From an uncultured Acidobacteriia bacterium (lineage in GTDB: Bacteria > Acidobacteriota > Terriglobia > Bryobacterales > Bryobacteraceae): a stretch of 64,000 nt of DNA. Positions 31,007 through 40,337 of this stretch are shown here, one piece after another; the stretch's first letter is position 1, and every line of letters begins with the position of its first letter. The position numbers and the translations under genes were made by a program. Where the stretch lies: assembly GCA_903828455.1 (NCBI GenBank), contig CAIKMJ010000026.1, positions 62,001-126,000 on the forward strand. Direction: 5' to 3'. A model generated the notes under the pieces. That model made no database searches. It had not been told where the DNA came from and was given only the letters and a program-made list of their open reading frames with translations.

Positions 31007-32764
31007 CTATGCCCCGGCCAGCGCGCGCCCTTCGCCCACCTGCTGACGCCACATGGCGTAGTAGAGCCCCTTCTTCTCCAGCAGTTCGTCGTGGCCGCCA
31101 AATTCGACGATCCGCCCCCGCTCCAGCACGTAGATGCGATCGGCATGCATGACGGTGGAAAGCCGGTGGGCAATCAGGATGGTGATGGCCTCGCGGGCGG
31201 CGCCCAGACTGCGGATCGTATGGCTGATCTCTTCTTCCGTGAGTGAATCGAGCGCCGACGTCGCCTCGTCGAAGACCAGCAACTGCGGCTTCCGCAGCAG
31301 CGCGCGGGCGATGGACAGCCGCTGCTTCTCGCCGCCCGATACCTTCACGCCGCCTTCGCCGATCATCGTGTCGAGGCCCTTTTCCGCGCGCGCGAGGAGG
31401 CTGTCGACCGCCGAGGCGTGCAGCACCGCCATACACTCGGCGTCGCTGGCGCCGGGCCTGACGAACAGCAGATTTTCGCGGATCGATCCGGAGAACAGCT
31501 GCGCGTCCTGCGTCACGAGCCCGATGCGCTCGCGCAGGTCTTCGATCTCGATCTGATCCTCCGGCGTCCCGTTGTAGAGAATGTGGCCGGACTTCGGCCG
31601 GTAGAGCCCGACCAGCAGCTTCACCAGCGTCGTCTTGCCCGAGCCCGACGGCCCCACGAACGCCACCGTTTCGCCGCGCCGCACGCGGAACGAAACATCG
31701 CGCAGTGCCGGCTGCGTTGCCGAGGCATGCTGGAATTCCACGTTTTCGAACAGCATCTCCCGCAAGTCGCCGAGCGCAACGGGGTGCTCGGGTCTTGGCT
31801 CCGGTTCGAGCGCCAGAATGTTTTCGAAGATCTGCAGCGAGGCCTCGGTTTCCCGGTACGTCAGCACCACGTTGCCCAGTTCCTGCAGCGGCCCGAAGAT
31901 GAAGAACGAATAGATGTAGATGGAGAAGAACTGGCCGACCGTGATCCGCTGCGTGAAGATCAGGTACATCAGCAGGAAGAGGATCGAGGTGCGCAGCAGA
32001 TTGACGAAAGTCCCCTGCACGAAGCTGAGGCTGCGCAGGTACTTCACCTTGCTCAGTTCGAGCTTCAAAATGCGCGCGGTGGTGGAGTTCAGCCGGTCGA
32101 TCTCCTGCTGGGCAAGGCCGAGGCTCTTCACCAGTTCGATGTTGCGCAGCGATTCGGTCGTCGACCCGGCCAGCGCGGTAGTCTCGCGCACGATCTTCTT
32201 CTGGACTTCCTTGATCTTGCCGCTGAGCAGATGGCTGAGGCCGCCGAGAAGCGGGATCGTGGCCAGATAAGCCGGTCCGATCGACCAGTGCACGCGGCTG
32301 GCATAAACCATCACGAAGATGACGCCGATCAGCGTCGTGAACAGCAGATTGATCGCCACCGTGATGAGCTTTTCCACGTCCGTCCGCACCTTCTGCAGCT
32401 TGCCCAGCGTTTCGCCGCTGCGCTGATCTTCGAACAAGCCGTATGGCAGTTCGAGCGAATGGCGCACGCCGTCGGCATAAATTCGCGCGCCCACGCGCTG
32501 CGTGATCACGTTGACGAAATAGTCCTGGAAATTTTTTGCCACGCGCGAAACGAAGGCGACGCCCATTGCCGCGCCGAGCAGCAGGGAGACGCCGCGGATG
32601 AACTGCCCCACGGTGTACTCGTGAAAACGCGTGGCATAGGAATCGATGACGTGTCGGAAGATCAGCGGGTCGAGCAGAGAGAAGATCTGGTTGATGGCCG
32701 CCAGCACCAGCGCGGCTGCAACCAGCCGCCAGTAGTCGCGCAGATATCGGTAGAGGGTCGCCAT
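31007..32764 (-). CDS. ABC exporter half-transporter (permease fused to ATPase)
   Basis: The frame is open to 32884, but the ATG at 32764 starts a typical type I exporter of 585 residues. About six membrane helices ('LVAAALVLAAINQIFSLLDP' onward) are followed by a nucleotide-binding domain with Walker A 'GPSGSGKTTL', signature 'VSGGEKQRLSIARALL', Walker B 'LLVFDEATSALD' and H-loop 'IAHRLST'. It should act as a homodimer, or heterodimer with an unlinked partner, exporting lipid, peptide or drug. No substrate gene is adjacent. It is divergent from the Met-rich protein gene; two 21-bp repeats lie in the shared upstream region. Confidence 0.93.
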   Translation of the reverse strand: MATLYRYLRDYWRLVAAALVLAAINQIFSLLDPLIFRHVIDSYATRFHEYTVGQFIRGVSLLLGAAMGVAFVSRVAKNFQDYFVNVITQRVGARIYADGVRHSLELPYGLFEDQRSGETLGKLQKVRTDVEKLITVAINLLFTTLIGVIFVMVYASRVHWSIGPAYLATIPLLGGLSHLLSGKIKEVQKKIVRETTALAGSTTESLRNIELVKSLGLAQQEIDRLNSTTARILKLELSKVKYLRSLSFVQGTFVNLLRTSILFLLMYLIFTQRITVGQFFSIYIYSFFIFGPLQELGNVVLTYRETEASLQIFENILALEPEPRPEHPVALGDLREMLFENVEFQHASATQPALRDVSFRVRRGETVAFVGPSGSGKTTLVKLLVGLYRPKSGHILYNGTPEDQIEIEDLRERIGLVTQDAQLFSGSIRENLLFVRPGASDAECMAVLHASAVDSLLARAEKGLDTMIGEGGVKVSGGEKQRLSIARALLRKPQLLVFDEATSALDSLTEEEISHTIRSLGAAREAITILIAHRLSTVMHADRIYVLERGRIVEFGGHDELLEKKGLYYAMWRQQVGEGRALAGA

Positions 32765-32832
32765 GAGTGTCTTGTTTAACGTTACGGCATGGCCGGCGCG
32801 GAACCGCCGGCGCGGCGCCGCGGCAGGAAGCA

Positions 32833-32874
32833 ACGCCGAACCGCGCCACAGAAACGCCGAACCGGGCCACGGAA
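32833..32874. repeat. 2 x 21-bp direct repeat in a divergent promoter region
   Basis: Two abutting 21-bp copies with the core ACGCCGAACC differ at only two positions. They sit in the 159-bp gap between the ABC exporter and the Met-rich protein gene, just upstream of the latter's candidate -35, so they may be activator sites. Confidence 0.7.
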
Positions 32875-32877
32875 AGG

Positions 32878-32906
32878 ATGACACCGGCGCCCGGTACGTT
32901 TACACT
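32878..32906 (+). promoter_or_regulatory. Candidate promoter of the Met-rich protein gene
   Basis: ATGACA and TACACT are 17 bp apart on the plus strand. AGGAG follows 8 nt before the ATG at 32924, so the leader would be very short. Confidence 0.5.
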
Positions 32907-32923
32907 GGCCGCAGGAGCATTCC

Positions 32924-33841
32924 ATGCGAGCCGTCACGTTACTAACCCTTGCGGCAATCGCCGCCGTCAGCGCCCACGCGGATTTCAGTTACACCAGCAC
33001 AATGAAAGTGACCGGCGGCACCATGGCCGCTTACGCCGGCACCGCCGCCAACCGCACCACGAAGTACTCGCTCAAGGGGCAGAAGATGAAGCTCGACATG
33101 GGCGACATCGCCATGATCATGGACTTCGATGCGCAAACCATCACGACGGTCAACAACACCGCGAAGACCGTGTCGGTGAAGAGCTTCAGCGATGCCGCCG
33201 CCGGCGCCTCCGGCATGGACGTCAAAATCGACGCGAAGGAAACCGGCCAGAAGAAGACCATCAACGGCTTCAGCGCCGGCGAACTGGTGATGACGATGGA
33301 CGTCGACCAGCCCGGCCGCGCCGGCGGCCCGGCGATGAAGATGCAGATGGAGATGGATTCCTGGATCTCGTCCGATCCTCCCGGCACCGGCGAACTCCGC
33401 GCCTTTTACACGAAGAACGCTTCGCGTTTTCCCTACTCGGCGATGTCCGGCGGCGGCGCCAATCAAAGCATGCAGTCCGCCATGGCGGAAATGCAGAAGA
33501 AGCTTGCGGCGATGAACGGCGTCGCGGTGGAGATGATCATTCGCGTGAAGACGCCTTCGGGCGCGGCCGGTGCGCCGGGAATGCCGCAGATGAGCGAGTC
33601 GCAGATGGCTCAGCTCGCCCAGGCCCGCGCCAAACTCGAAGAGATGGCAAAAAGCGGCGGACCCGCGGCAGCCATGGCGCAGCAGCAGCTGGCGCGCATG
33701 CCCGGCGGCGCTCCGGCGGCAAACAGCAACACGCCCCCCGGAGTCATGATGGAAATGACGGTGGACTCCACCGGCTTCTCCACGGCCAGCGTTCCGGACT
33801 CGGCCTTCGACATCCCGGCCGATTACAAAAAAGTCAACTGA
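32924..33841 (+). CDS. Exported Met-rich protein of unknown function
   Basis: The 305-residue protein has a signal peptide ('LLTLAAIAAVSAHA') and an AGGAG ribosome-binding site. The body is strikingly rich in Met ('MGDIAMIMDFDAQT', 'PAMKMQMEMDSWIS', 'MPQMSESQMAQL'). It alternates short strands typical of DUF4412-like or lipoprotein-carrier-like beta sheets, then has a helical Gln/Ala insert near residues 220-265. Met-rich exported proteins can bind Cu(I) or resist oxidation, but there is no defined site here. I cannot assign a family firmly. It lies 72 bp before the polysaccharide operon. Confidence 0.65.
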   Translation: MRAVTLLTLAAIAAVSAHADFSYTSTMKVTGGTMAAYAGTAANRTTKYSLKGQKMKLDMGDIAMIMDFDAQTITTVNNTAKTVSVKSFSDAAAGASGMDVKIDAKETGQKKTINGFSAGELVMTMDVDQPGRAGGPAMKMQMEMDSWISSDPPGTGELRAFYTKNASRFPYSAMSGGGANQSMQSAMAEMQKKLAAMNGVAVEMIIRVKTPSGAAGAPGMPQMSESQMAQLAQARAKLEEMAKSGGPAAAMAQQQLARMPGGAPAANSNTPPGVMMEMTVDSTGFSTASVPDSAFDIPADYKKVN

Positions 33842-33913
33842 AGCGCAGGCGCGCGTCGCCTGTCCAGGCCGGTCGTGAGATACTGTGCCAGGCGCGCATG
33901 CGCGGCTCCTGCG

Positions 33914-35212
33914 ATGAAATTCGGCACTCTCGTTCCCCGCATTCTGATCGCCCTCGCCGCCGTCTGCGCGCTGTGGACTTCCACCGCGCAGGAGCGCGCG
34001 GATTACTACGCCACCAAACGCACGGCAGAGGGCTGGCTGCAGGCAAGCCGGCTGCAGCCGGGCAACGCCGAATATGTCTCGGCGCGCGCCGTCTTTCGTG
34101 CTGTCACCGGCGACCCTTCGCCTGCCGTCGATCACGACCTGCAAACCGCGGTGTCGATGAATCCGGCCGATGCCGAAGCGCTCATGGCGCTCGGTGTGCG
34201 CGCCGAACGGCGCGGCGACGATGCCGCGGCCCGCACGTATCTGGAACGCGCCGCTTCCGTCAGTCTGCTTTTCAAGCCCGCCTGGACGCTGGCGAACTTT
34301 TACTTCCGCACCGGCAATGATGCCGGCTTCTGGCCCATGATCCGGCGCTGCCTTTCGATGATCGAGTCGCATAACCTTGAACCGAGCACGTTCGATCCGG
34401 GCCCGGTCTTCGATCTTGCCTGGCATCAGGATCCGAACGCGGCCCGTATCCGCGCGCTGGTGCCGCGCCGCGCGGCCACGCTGATCCCGTACCTGCGGTA
34501 TCTGCAGTCGACCGATCGCATCGGTCCCGCGATGGAGGTCTGGCCCGACGTTCTCGCCGTGGCCGATCCCTCGATTTCGTCCGACAACGAAGTGCTGCTG
34601 AGTTTTGGCGAATATCTCGTCTCCACAAAATTCGCCGCCGCCCAGGCGGCCTCCGTCTGGAACGACCTCGTGAAGCGCGGTTTCGTTCAGTCCGCCCCCG
34701 TCGACATCGCCGCGGGCGATCCCGTGGAGAATCCCGAATTCATCTACCCGCCGATTTCGCATTTCCTCTCCTGGTATCCGGCGCGCATGGAAGGCGTCTT
34801 CGTTACTTCGTCGCCCCATGCGCTGCGCTTCGAATTTACCGGCAACGAGCCCGACACCTTCGACCTGCTCACCAAAGCGGTTCCGCTCGGTGCGGCCCGC
34901 AACTGGCGGCTGAGCTGGGAGGCCGATGTCTCGCGTCTCGAAACCACCCGCGGCGCTCCTCTCGGACTGGCCTTTCGGGTCGACGATCTGGCTGCGCTGG
35001 CTTCGAACGCCGCGACGCAGGGCGGCCCCGTCCTCTGCCCGTCGTTCGGTTCGGCGGCGAAAGGATCGTGCGCCATCGCGGTGGCGCCATCCACCAGGTT
35101 TCTGCGGTTGACGATCCACTACCAGCGGCCGGTGGGCGCCACGCGCATCAAGGGCGTCTTCGTCCTTTCCGCTGCGCATTTGGAAGCCGTAGCCGCGGGA
35201 AGAGTGCCATGA
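33914..35212 (+). CDS. Exported tetratricopeptide-like protein of the polysaccharide operon
   Basis: The ATG at 33914 begins a signal or anchor segment ('ILIALAAVCALWTSTAQ'); the frame is open from 33875. The 432 residues contain TPR-like helices ('ALMALGVRAERRGDDAAARTYLE') in the first half and a C-terminal beta-rich domain ('WRLSWEADVSRLETTRGAPL') of unknown type. It overlaps the O-antigen ligase start as ATGA. Proteins in this position in similar clusters assist polymer assembly, but this is inference from context. Confidence 0.65.
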   Translation: MKFGTLVPRILIALAAVCALWTSTAQERADYYATKRTAEGWLQASRLQPGNAEYVSARAVFRAVTGDPSPAVDHDLQTAVSMNPADAEALMALGVRAERRGDDAAARTYLERAASVSLLFKPAWTLANFYFRTGNDAGFWPMIRRCLSMIESHNLEPSTFDPGPVFDLAWHQDPNAARIRALVPRRAATLIPYLRYLQSTDRIGPAMEVWPDVLAVADPSISSDNEVLLSFGEYLVSTKFAAAQAASVWNDLVKRGFVQSAPVDIAAGDPVENPEFIYPPISHFLSWYPARMEGVFVTSSPHALRFEFTGNEPDTFDLLTKAVPLGAARNWRLSWEADVSRLETTRGAPLGLAFRVDDLAALASNAATQGGPVLCPSFGSAAKGSCAIAVAPSTRFLRLTIHYQRPVGATRIKGVFVLSAAHLEAVAAGRVP

Positions 35213-36444
35213 CCGATTCCCGTCCCATGTCCGAACACCGGGCGCGCAGTTTCGCCATCGCTCTCGCCGGCGTGCTGATTCTTTCCGTCGCCGTCGGTTT
35301 CCCTCCCGCGTACTGGCCTTCGGCCGTCGCCATCGATGCGATCGCTCTGCTCGGCCTCGTCTGGGCGCTGCGTGCCGACTCCTTCGCGCTGGATGCCTCC
35401 TCGCTGCCCGCCTGCGTTGCCATGGCGCTGATCGCCGTCTGGGGCCCGGCGCAACTGCTCTTCGGTTCGAGCGTGGCGCCGTGGCGCACCGCCCGCGCCT
35501 CCATCGACTGGGTCGCTTACGGGCTCGCGTTCGTCACCGCCTCGCAGATTCTGGCCTCCGAGCGCGCGCGCCATCTTTTTCTCAACATCCTGCTCTGGGC
35601 TGCAACCGTGTTTGCGGTCCTCGCGATGCTGCAGATGTCGACGTCGCCGCCTCTCGCCTACGGGATTTTCCCGGCCGACGACAGTCTCGTCGGCACCTTT
35701 CTCTATAAAAATCAGTTCGCCGCCATGATGGAACTGGCCGCGCCCATCGCCCTGTGGCGCGCGCTGCGCGGGCGCGAATCTCCCGTCGCCGGCTTGATGT
35801 TCTTCGCCGTCCTTTTTGCGGCAACAGTTGCGAGCACCTCGCGGGCCGGCGTCATTCTCCTCGCCGCCGAATTCATCTGCGCGCTGGCGATTGCCCTCTA
35901 CCGCCGCCGCATTCCTCTGCGCACGGCTGCCGTGCTGGCCGGCGGCCTGGTCGCGCTCGCCGCCTTGGCCTCGGTTGTCGCGGGCCCGCAACGAATCATC
36001 GAACATTTTCACGAGCAGCACCCGTACAGCATCCGCTACCAGTTACTGGGATCGACGCTCCGGATGATCGCCGAACGGCCCTGGTTCGGCGCCGGCATGG
36101 GCACCTGGCGCCTGCTTTATCCCCGCTTCGCCACCTTCGACATCGCGCTGGTCGCCAACGAGGCCCACTCCGACTGGGCCCAGTGGGCCGCCGAGGGAGG
36201 CATTCCCTTCGTCTGCTTGATGCTCGTGCTCGTCGTTTCCACGCTGCGGGCCGGCTTTTCCACCACCTGGGGGCTGGGGGTGCTGATGGTGATGATTCAC
36301 AGCCTCATCGACTATCCGACGCGCGCCGCCGCGCCCGGCCTGCTTTGGTTTTCTCTCGCCGGCGCCCTCCTCCATGCCCGCGAACCTTCGCGCTCCGGCC
36401 CCCGCCGCGGACGATCCGGCGGCCCGTCCCGGGGGCTCCCCTGA
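35209..36444 (+). CDS. O-antigen ligase/polymerase family membrane protein
   Basis: The 411-residue protein starts at the ATGA overlap. It has about ten membrane helices and the long periplasmic loop of the Wzy_C/WaaL family. The motif 'NEAHSDWAQWAAEGGIPF' near residue 315 corresponds to the conserved H-(N/S)-x-x-x-Q-x-x-x-E-x-G of O-antigen ligases and polymerases. It joins or polymerises undecaprenyl-linked glycans on the outer face of the inner membrane. Whether it acts as ligase (WaaL) or polymerase (Wzy) cannot be told from sequence. It is followed by export genes. Confidence 0.87.
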   Translation: MTDSRPMSEHRARSFAIALAGVLILSVAVGFPPAYWPSAVAIDAIALLGLVWALRADSFALDASSLPACVAMALIAVWGPAQLLFGSSVAPWRTARASIDWVAYGLAFVTASQILASERARHLFLNILLWAATVFAVLAMLQMSTSPPLAYGIFPADDSLVGTFLYKNQFAAMMELAAPIALWRALRGRESPVAGLMFFAVLFAATVASTSRAGVILLAAEFICALAIALYRRRIPLRTAAVLAGGLVALAALASVVAGPQRIIEHFHEQHPYSIRYQLLGSTLRMIAERPWFGAGMGTWRLLYPRFATFDIALVANEAHSDWAQWAAEGGIPFVCLMLVLVVSTLRAGFSTTWGLGVLMVMIHSLIDYPTRAAAPGLLWFSLAGALLHAREPSRSGPRRGRSGGPSRGLP

Positions 36445-36551
36445 CAAAGCCGTCCGCCGGGACACTACAATGGACTCAAGCCCCTGATTTGTCGCCGGAT
36501 AGTCGGCTATAGGCCGGCGATGCGTGAGATAATATCTCCATCTTCGCCACT

Positions 36552-37535
36552 ATGGCGTTACATATGCAGCATCCGAAACTTTTAGCGTCCGCCTTCGTTT
36601 TCCTCGCCGCCCTGACATGTGCGGCCCAGGAGCAGCGGCAGCTTCCCGCTCCGTTTTCGTCAACGCAGCAGCCTGCGGCGCTGCCATTTCAGCGCATCGG
36701 GGCAGAGGATCTTATCGGGCTGCAGATTTATGATGCTCCCGAATTTACCCGCAGCATCCGTGTTGCCTCCGACGGCACCATCCGCCTCCCCATGCTGAAG
36801 GATCCGATCAAGGTGCAGGGGCTCTTCCCCAATGAAGTCGAAGCGCTGATTTCCGATGCCCTGCAACGGGACAAAATTTTCGTCGATCCGTTCGTGACCG
36901 TCAACGTTCTTGAGTACAAGAGCCGGCCCATCAGCGTGAACGGCTCGGTCAAAGTGCCAGTCATTTTCCAGGCGATCGGTACGGTGACTCTTCTCGATGC
37001 GATCGCCAGGGCTGGCGGCCTTACGGAACTGGCTGGTCCCGAAATTGTCGTGACCCGCCCCAACGGGGATAGTGGCGAGCAGTCCGTTCAGCGCATCCCG
37101 GCCAAGGCGCTGATTGCCGGCGCCGATCCGCAGCTCAACATCAAACTGATCGGCGGCGAGGAAATTCGCGTGCCGGAAGTCGGCAAGATCGTCGTCTGGG
37201 GCAATGTGAACCGGTCGGGCGTGTTCCCGGTTCTGGATGCTGCTTCCATGACGGTCGGCACCGCGATCGCGCAGGCCCAGGGGCTGCAGCGCTACTACTC
37301 GCACGAAGCCTACATTTACCGTTCCGACGACCAGGGCGTCAAACATGAGATCAAGGTCGAACTCAACGACATCCTGCATCGCAAGTCTCCCGACGTGGCG
37401 CTGCAGGCGCGGGACATCCTTTACGTGCCCGACAGCCCGGGCCGCAGGCTGACCGCCACGGCGCTGGATCGCCTGGCCGGCTTTGCCACAGGCGCCGCGG
37501 GCAGCCTGATCTATGTCGCCGAGTCGCCGCATTAG
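36552..37535 (+). CDS. Polysaccharide export protein (Wza/BexD family)
   Basis: The 327-residue protein has a signal peptide ('FVFLAALTCAAQ'). A Poly_export domain ('GAEDLIGLQIYDAPEFTRSI', then 'DGTIRLPMLKDPIKVQGLFP') is followed by two SLBB domains ('VNGSVKVPVIFQAIGTVTLL' and 'VWGNVNRSGVFPVLDAASM'). It forms the outer-membrane/periplasmic exit channel for capsule or exopolysaccharide. No lipobox Cys follows the signal peptide, unlike Wza of E. coli. The tyrosine kinase gene follows 57 bp later. The 107-bp gap upstream contains an AT-rich stretch near 36528-36535 that could be a -10. Confidence 0.92.
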   Translation: MALHMQHPKLLASAFVFLAALTCAAQEQRQLPAPFSSTQQPAALPFQRIGAEDLIGLQIYDAPEFTRSIRVASDGTIRLPMLKDPIKVQGLFPNEVEALISDALQRDKIFVDPFVTVNVLEYKSRPISVNGSVKVPVIFQAIGTVTLLDAIARAGGLTELAGPEIVVTRPNGDSGEQSVQRIPAKALIAGADPQLNIKLIGGEEIRVPEVGKIVVWGNVNRSGVFPVLDAASMTVGTAIAQAQGLQRYYSHEAYIYRSDDQGVKHEIKVELNDILHRKSPDVALQARDILYVPDSPGRRLTATALDRLAGFATGAAGSLIYVAESPH

Positions 37536-37592
37536 TCTCAACCTGGCGACCCAGAACCGATCCGGATATAACCTGAAAATCAATCACCGACG

Positions 37593-39794
37593 ATGGCCGA
37601 TACCACTCAGATTCGCGATTTAGCTCCTTACACCGGCCCGATTTCCGTCGGCCCGCTGGGCGACCCCGAACCCGAAGAAAGATCACTTCCTCTTTCGCAT
37701 TACGTCTGGGTGCTGCGTCGCCACCGCTGGAAGATTCTGCTTTTCATTGCAGCCTGCGTGGTTTCGACGTACCTCGTCTCCAGCCGCCTGACCCCTCTCT
37801 ACGAGGCGACCACCACGATTGACGTCGATCGTCAGGCTCCGTCCAGCAATATCGGTGAGGCATCGGTCGCAAAATCGATCATTTCGCCCTACGAGGCCGA
37901 CCAGTTTCTGGCTACCCAGATCGATATCATCAAGTCGGATTCGGTTCTCCGTCCCGTGGTCGAAAGGCTTCGCCTGAAGGAAGTCGAGCCCTCCTACGGC
38001 CGCACCGTCCGGACACCGGAGCAGCAGAACGCCCCCGTGTTGCTTTCCGGCCTCGACGTAACGCGCCCGCCCAATACGTACCTCCTGCTGATCAAGTACC
38101 GTTCCCCGAGCCCGCAACTGGCCGCCGACGTCGCCAATGCCGTGGCGGATTCGTATCTGGAGCACTCCTACCGGATTCGCATCGATTCCTCGGCCAAACT
38201 CGGCAGCTACATGGAAGTGCAGATGGATCAGCTGCGCGCCAAAATGGAGGCTTCCAGCCAGCGCCTCAACGAATTCGAGCGGGAGATGAACGTCATCAAT
38301 CCCGACCAGAAAACCAGTATCCAGTCCGCCAGCCTCCTGCAGCTGAACACCGATTACAATACCGCCAAGGACGAGCGCACCAAGAAGGAAGCTGCCTACA
38401 ACGCAATCAAGGCCGGTTCCATGGATGCCGCGCTGGCCTCCAGCCAGGGCGATTCGCTGAAAAAACTGATCGAGCAGCTCGACGACGCCAACCAGAAGTT
38501 CGCCCAGGCGAAACTGCATTTCGGCGAGAACCATCCCGATTACCGCCGCGCTCAGGCACAGGTGCTGGAACTGCAGCGCCAGATTGCCGAACGCAAGGAC
38601 AGCATCGTGGAACGCGTGGCCGTCGAGTACCGCCAGGCAGTGGACCGCGAGAGCATGCTGCAGAAGCAGGTCGCCGAAACCCGCGGCGAGTTTGAGCGTC
38701 TGAACGCCAAGTCGGTCGACTATTCGACCCTCAAACAGGACGCCGAATCGGATAAGAAGCTTTACGACGAACTCGTGCGCAAGATCCGCGAGGCCGGCAT
38801 CAATGCCACCTTCCAGGACAATTCCGTCCGCATCGCCGACCGCGCCCGCACCCCGGCGCAGCCTGTCTTCCCGCGTATGTTCCTGAATCTGGGGCTGGCC
38901 TTTGCCATCTCCAGCATGCTGGCGATCTGTGCCGCGATTATCAGCGATCTGGTGGACAACACGATTCGTGATCCCGAGGAAGTCTCGCGCAGTCTTCGCA
39001 CCGAAGTCGTCGGCACACTTCCCGCCGTCCGCTCGCTGAAGGGCCGTCTTGCGCCGTACTCCTCCCCGCTCGATGACACCGGCACCAGCCTCGTTCCCGC
39101 CGAGAAGGAAAAAACAGTTTCCGGTTACGAAGAGGCCGTGCGCACCCTGCGCAATTCCATTCTTCTGACCGACTTCGACCGCCGCCTGCGTTCGGTTCTG
39201 GTGACCAGCGCCTCGCCCGCCGAAGGCAAAAGCACCGTGGCCGCCCATCTTGCCGCCGCTCACGCCGAGCAGCACCACAAGACGCTGCTCATCGACGGCG
39301 ACCTCCGCCGCCCCAGCGCACACAAGTACTTCAATCTGCCCACCACCAAGGGACTTTCCACCGTGCTGACCGGCTCGCTCCCCTGGCGCGAGGCGATTTA
39401 CGACGCTCCCAACTTTCCCGACCTCCACATCATTCCCGCGGGGCCGGCGTCGCGCCGTGCCGCGGATCTGATCGGACGCCAGTTGCCGGACATTATCGAA
39501 GAAGCCATCGGCGAGTACGATCTGGTGATTCTCGATTCTCCGCCGCTGATCGGCTTCCCGGAGCCGCTGCAGATGGCGGCGAACGTGGACGGCGTTCTGA
39601 TCGTCACACGCGCCGGCCATACCAACCGCAAAGCCGTATCGGCCGTGCTCGCCACGCTGAACCGCCTTCGCGCAAACGTTGTCGGTCTGGTGCTGAACGA
39701 AGTCACGCGCGAAATGAGCGACAGCTACTACTATTACGGCTACTACACGCGCTACTATCGTCCCGATTCGAACGGCAAATCCGGCAAGGCATAA
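37593..39794 (+). CDS. Polysaccharide co-polymerase with tyrosine autokinase (Wzc type)
   Basis: The 733-residue protein fuses a Wzz-type periplasmic domain between two membrane helices ('ILLFIAACVVSTYLVSSRL' and 'LGLAFAISSMLAICAAIISD') to a cytoplasmic BY-kinase. The long periplasmic part is coiled-coil. Kinase motifs are Walker A 'SASPAEGKSTVAAHL' (Lys546), Walker A' 'TLLIDGDLRRPSA' and Walker B 'YDLVILDSPPL'. The C-terminus is a tyrosine cluster ('SYYYYGYYTRYY', eight Tyr) that should be autophosphorylated to control polymer length and export. The matching phosphatase (Wzb type) is not in the window. Confidence 0.95.
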   Translation: MADTTQIRDLAPYTGPISVGPLGDPEPEERSLPLSHYVWVLRRHRWKILLFIAACVVSTYLVSSRLTPLYEATTTIDVDRQAPSSNIGEASVAKSIISPYEADQFLATQIDIIKSDSVLRPVVERLRLKEVEPSYGRTVRTPEQQNAPVLLSGLDVTRPPNTYLLLIKYRSPSPQLAADVANAVADSYLEHSYRIRIDSSAKLGSYMEVQMDQLRAKMEASSQRLNEFEREMNVINPDQKTSIQSASLLQLNTDYNTAKDERTKKEAAYNAIKAGSMDAALASSQGDSLKKLIEQLDDANQKFAQAKLHFGENHPDYRRAQAQVLELQRQIAERKDSIVERVAVEYRQAVDRESMLQKQVAETRGEFERLNAKSVDYSTLKQDAESDKKLYDELVRKIREAGINATFQDNSVRIADRARTPAQPVFPRMFLNLGLAFAISSMLAICAAIISDLVDNTIRDPEEVSRSLRTEVVGTLPAVRSLKGRLAPYSSPLDDTGTSLVPAEKEKTVSGYEEAVRTLRNSILLTDFDRRLRSVLVTSASPAEGKSTVAAHLAAAHAEQHHKTLLIDGDLRRPSAHKYFNLPTTKGLSTVLTGSLPWREAIYDAPNFPDLHIIPAGPASRRAADLIGRQLPDIIEEAIGEYDLVILDSPPLIGFPEPLQMAANVDGVLIVTRAGHTNRKAVSAVLATLNRLRANVVGLVLNEVTREMSDSYYYYGYYTRYYRPDSNGKSGKA

Positions 39795-39800
39795 ATTCCG

Positions 39801-40337
39801 ATGGGCGACATGTCTGCGATGCGTGATGCCGCCCCGCCGCACGCGGCCCGAAAACTCAAAGCTCTCGGCGAACTGGTCGAACTGCGCCCCGGATGGCGTG
39901 CCGGCGGCCGCACCGTCGTCTGGACCAACGGCTGCTTCGATCTTCTCCACGCCGGCCACGCCCGCAGTCTCCACGATGCCCGCGCCCTCGGCGATATCCT
40001 CATTGTCGGCATTAACAGCGACGCCTCCGTGCGCGCGCTGAAGGGTCCTTCGCGTCCGCTGATGTGCGAACAGGACCGGGCCGAACTTCTCGCCGCGCTT
40101 GCCGACGTCGATTACGTGACTGTCTTCTCCGAGCCGGATCCCGCCGCTGCCCTCGCCCTGCTGCAGCCCGACATCCACTGCAAGGGAGCCGAGTACGCCG
40201 ATGGTTCGCGCCCCATCCCCGAACGCGCCGTCGTTGAAGCATATGGCGGCGAAGTGCGTTTCCTGCCCCTGCACCCCGGCCGCTCCACCACCGGCCTGAT
40301 CGAACGCCTGCTCGCCGGCCCGGGAGCATCGGCGTGA
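39801..40337 (+). CDS. rfaE2: D-beta-D-heptose 1-phosphate adenylyltransferase (RfaE domain II)
   Basis: The 178-residue stand-alone nucleotidyltransferase begins its domain with 'VVWTNGCFDLLHAGHARSLH', the cytidylyltransferase-like H-x-G-H motif, and later has 'GRSTTGLIERL'. It matches the C-terminal half of HldE, which makes ADP-D-glycero-D-manno-heptose from heptose-1-phosphate and ATP. The kinase half (HldA) is not adjacent. It is followed by gmhB with a GTGA overlap, so two steps of one pathway are coupled. The heptose probably enters the lipopolysaccharide core or the polymer of this cluster. Confidence 0.92.
   Translation: MGDMSAMRDAAPPHAARKLKALGELVELRPGWRAGGRTVVWTNGCFDLLHAGHARSLHDARALGDILIVGINSDASVRALKGPSRPLMCEQDRAELLAALADVDYVTVFSEPDPAAALALLQPDIHCKGAEYADGSRPIPERAVVEAYGGEVRFLPLHPGRSTTGLIERLLAGPGASA

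Noticed and set aside
37683-40274. An 863-residue open frame antisense to the Wzc-type kinase
   Set aside because: Glycine-rich shadow of a well-supported gene.
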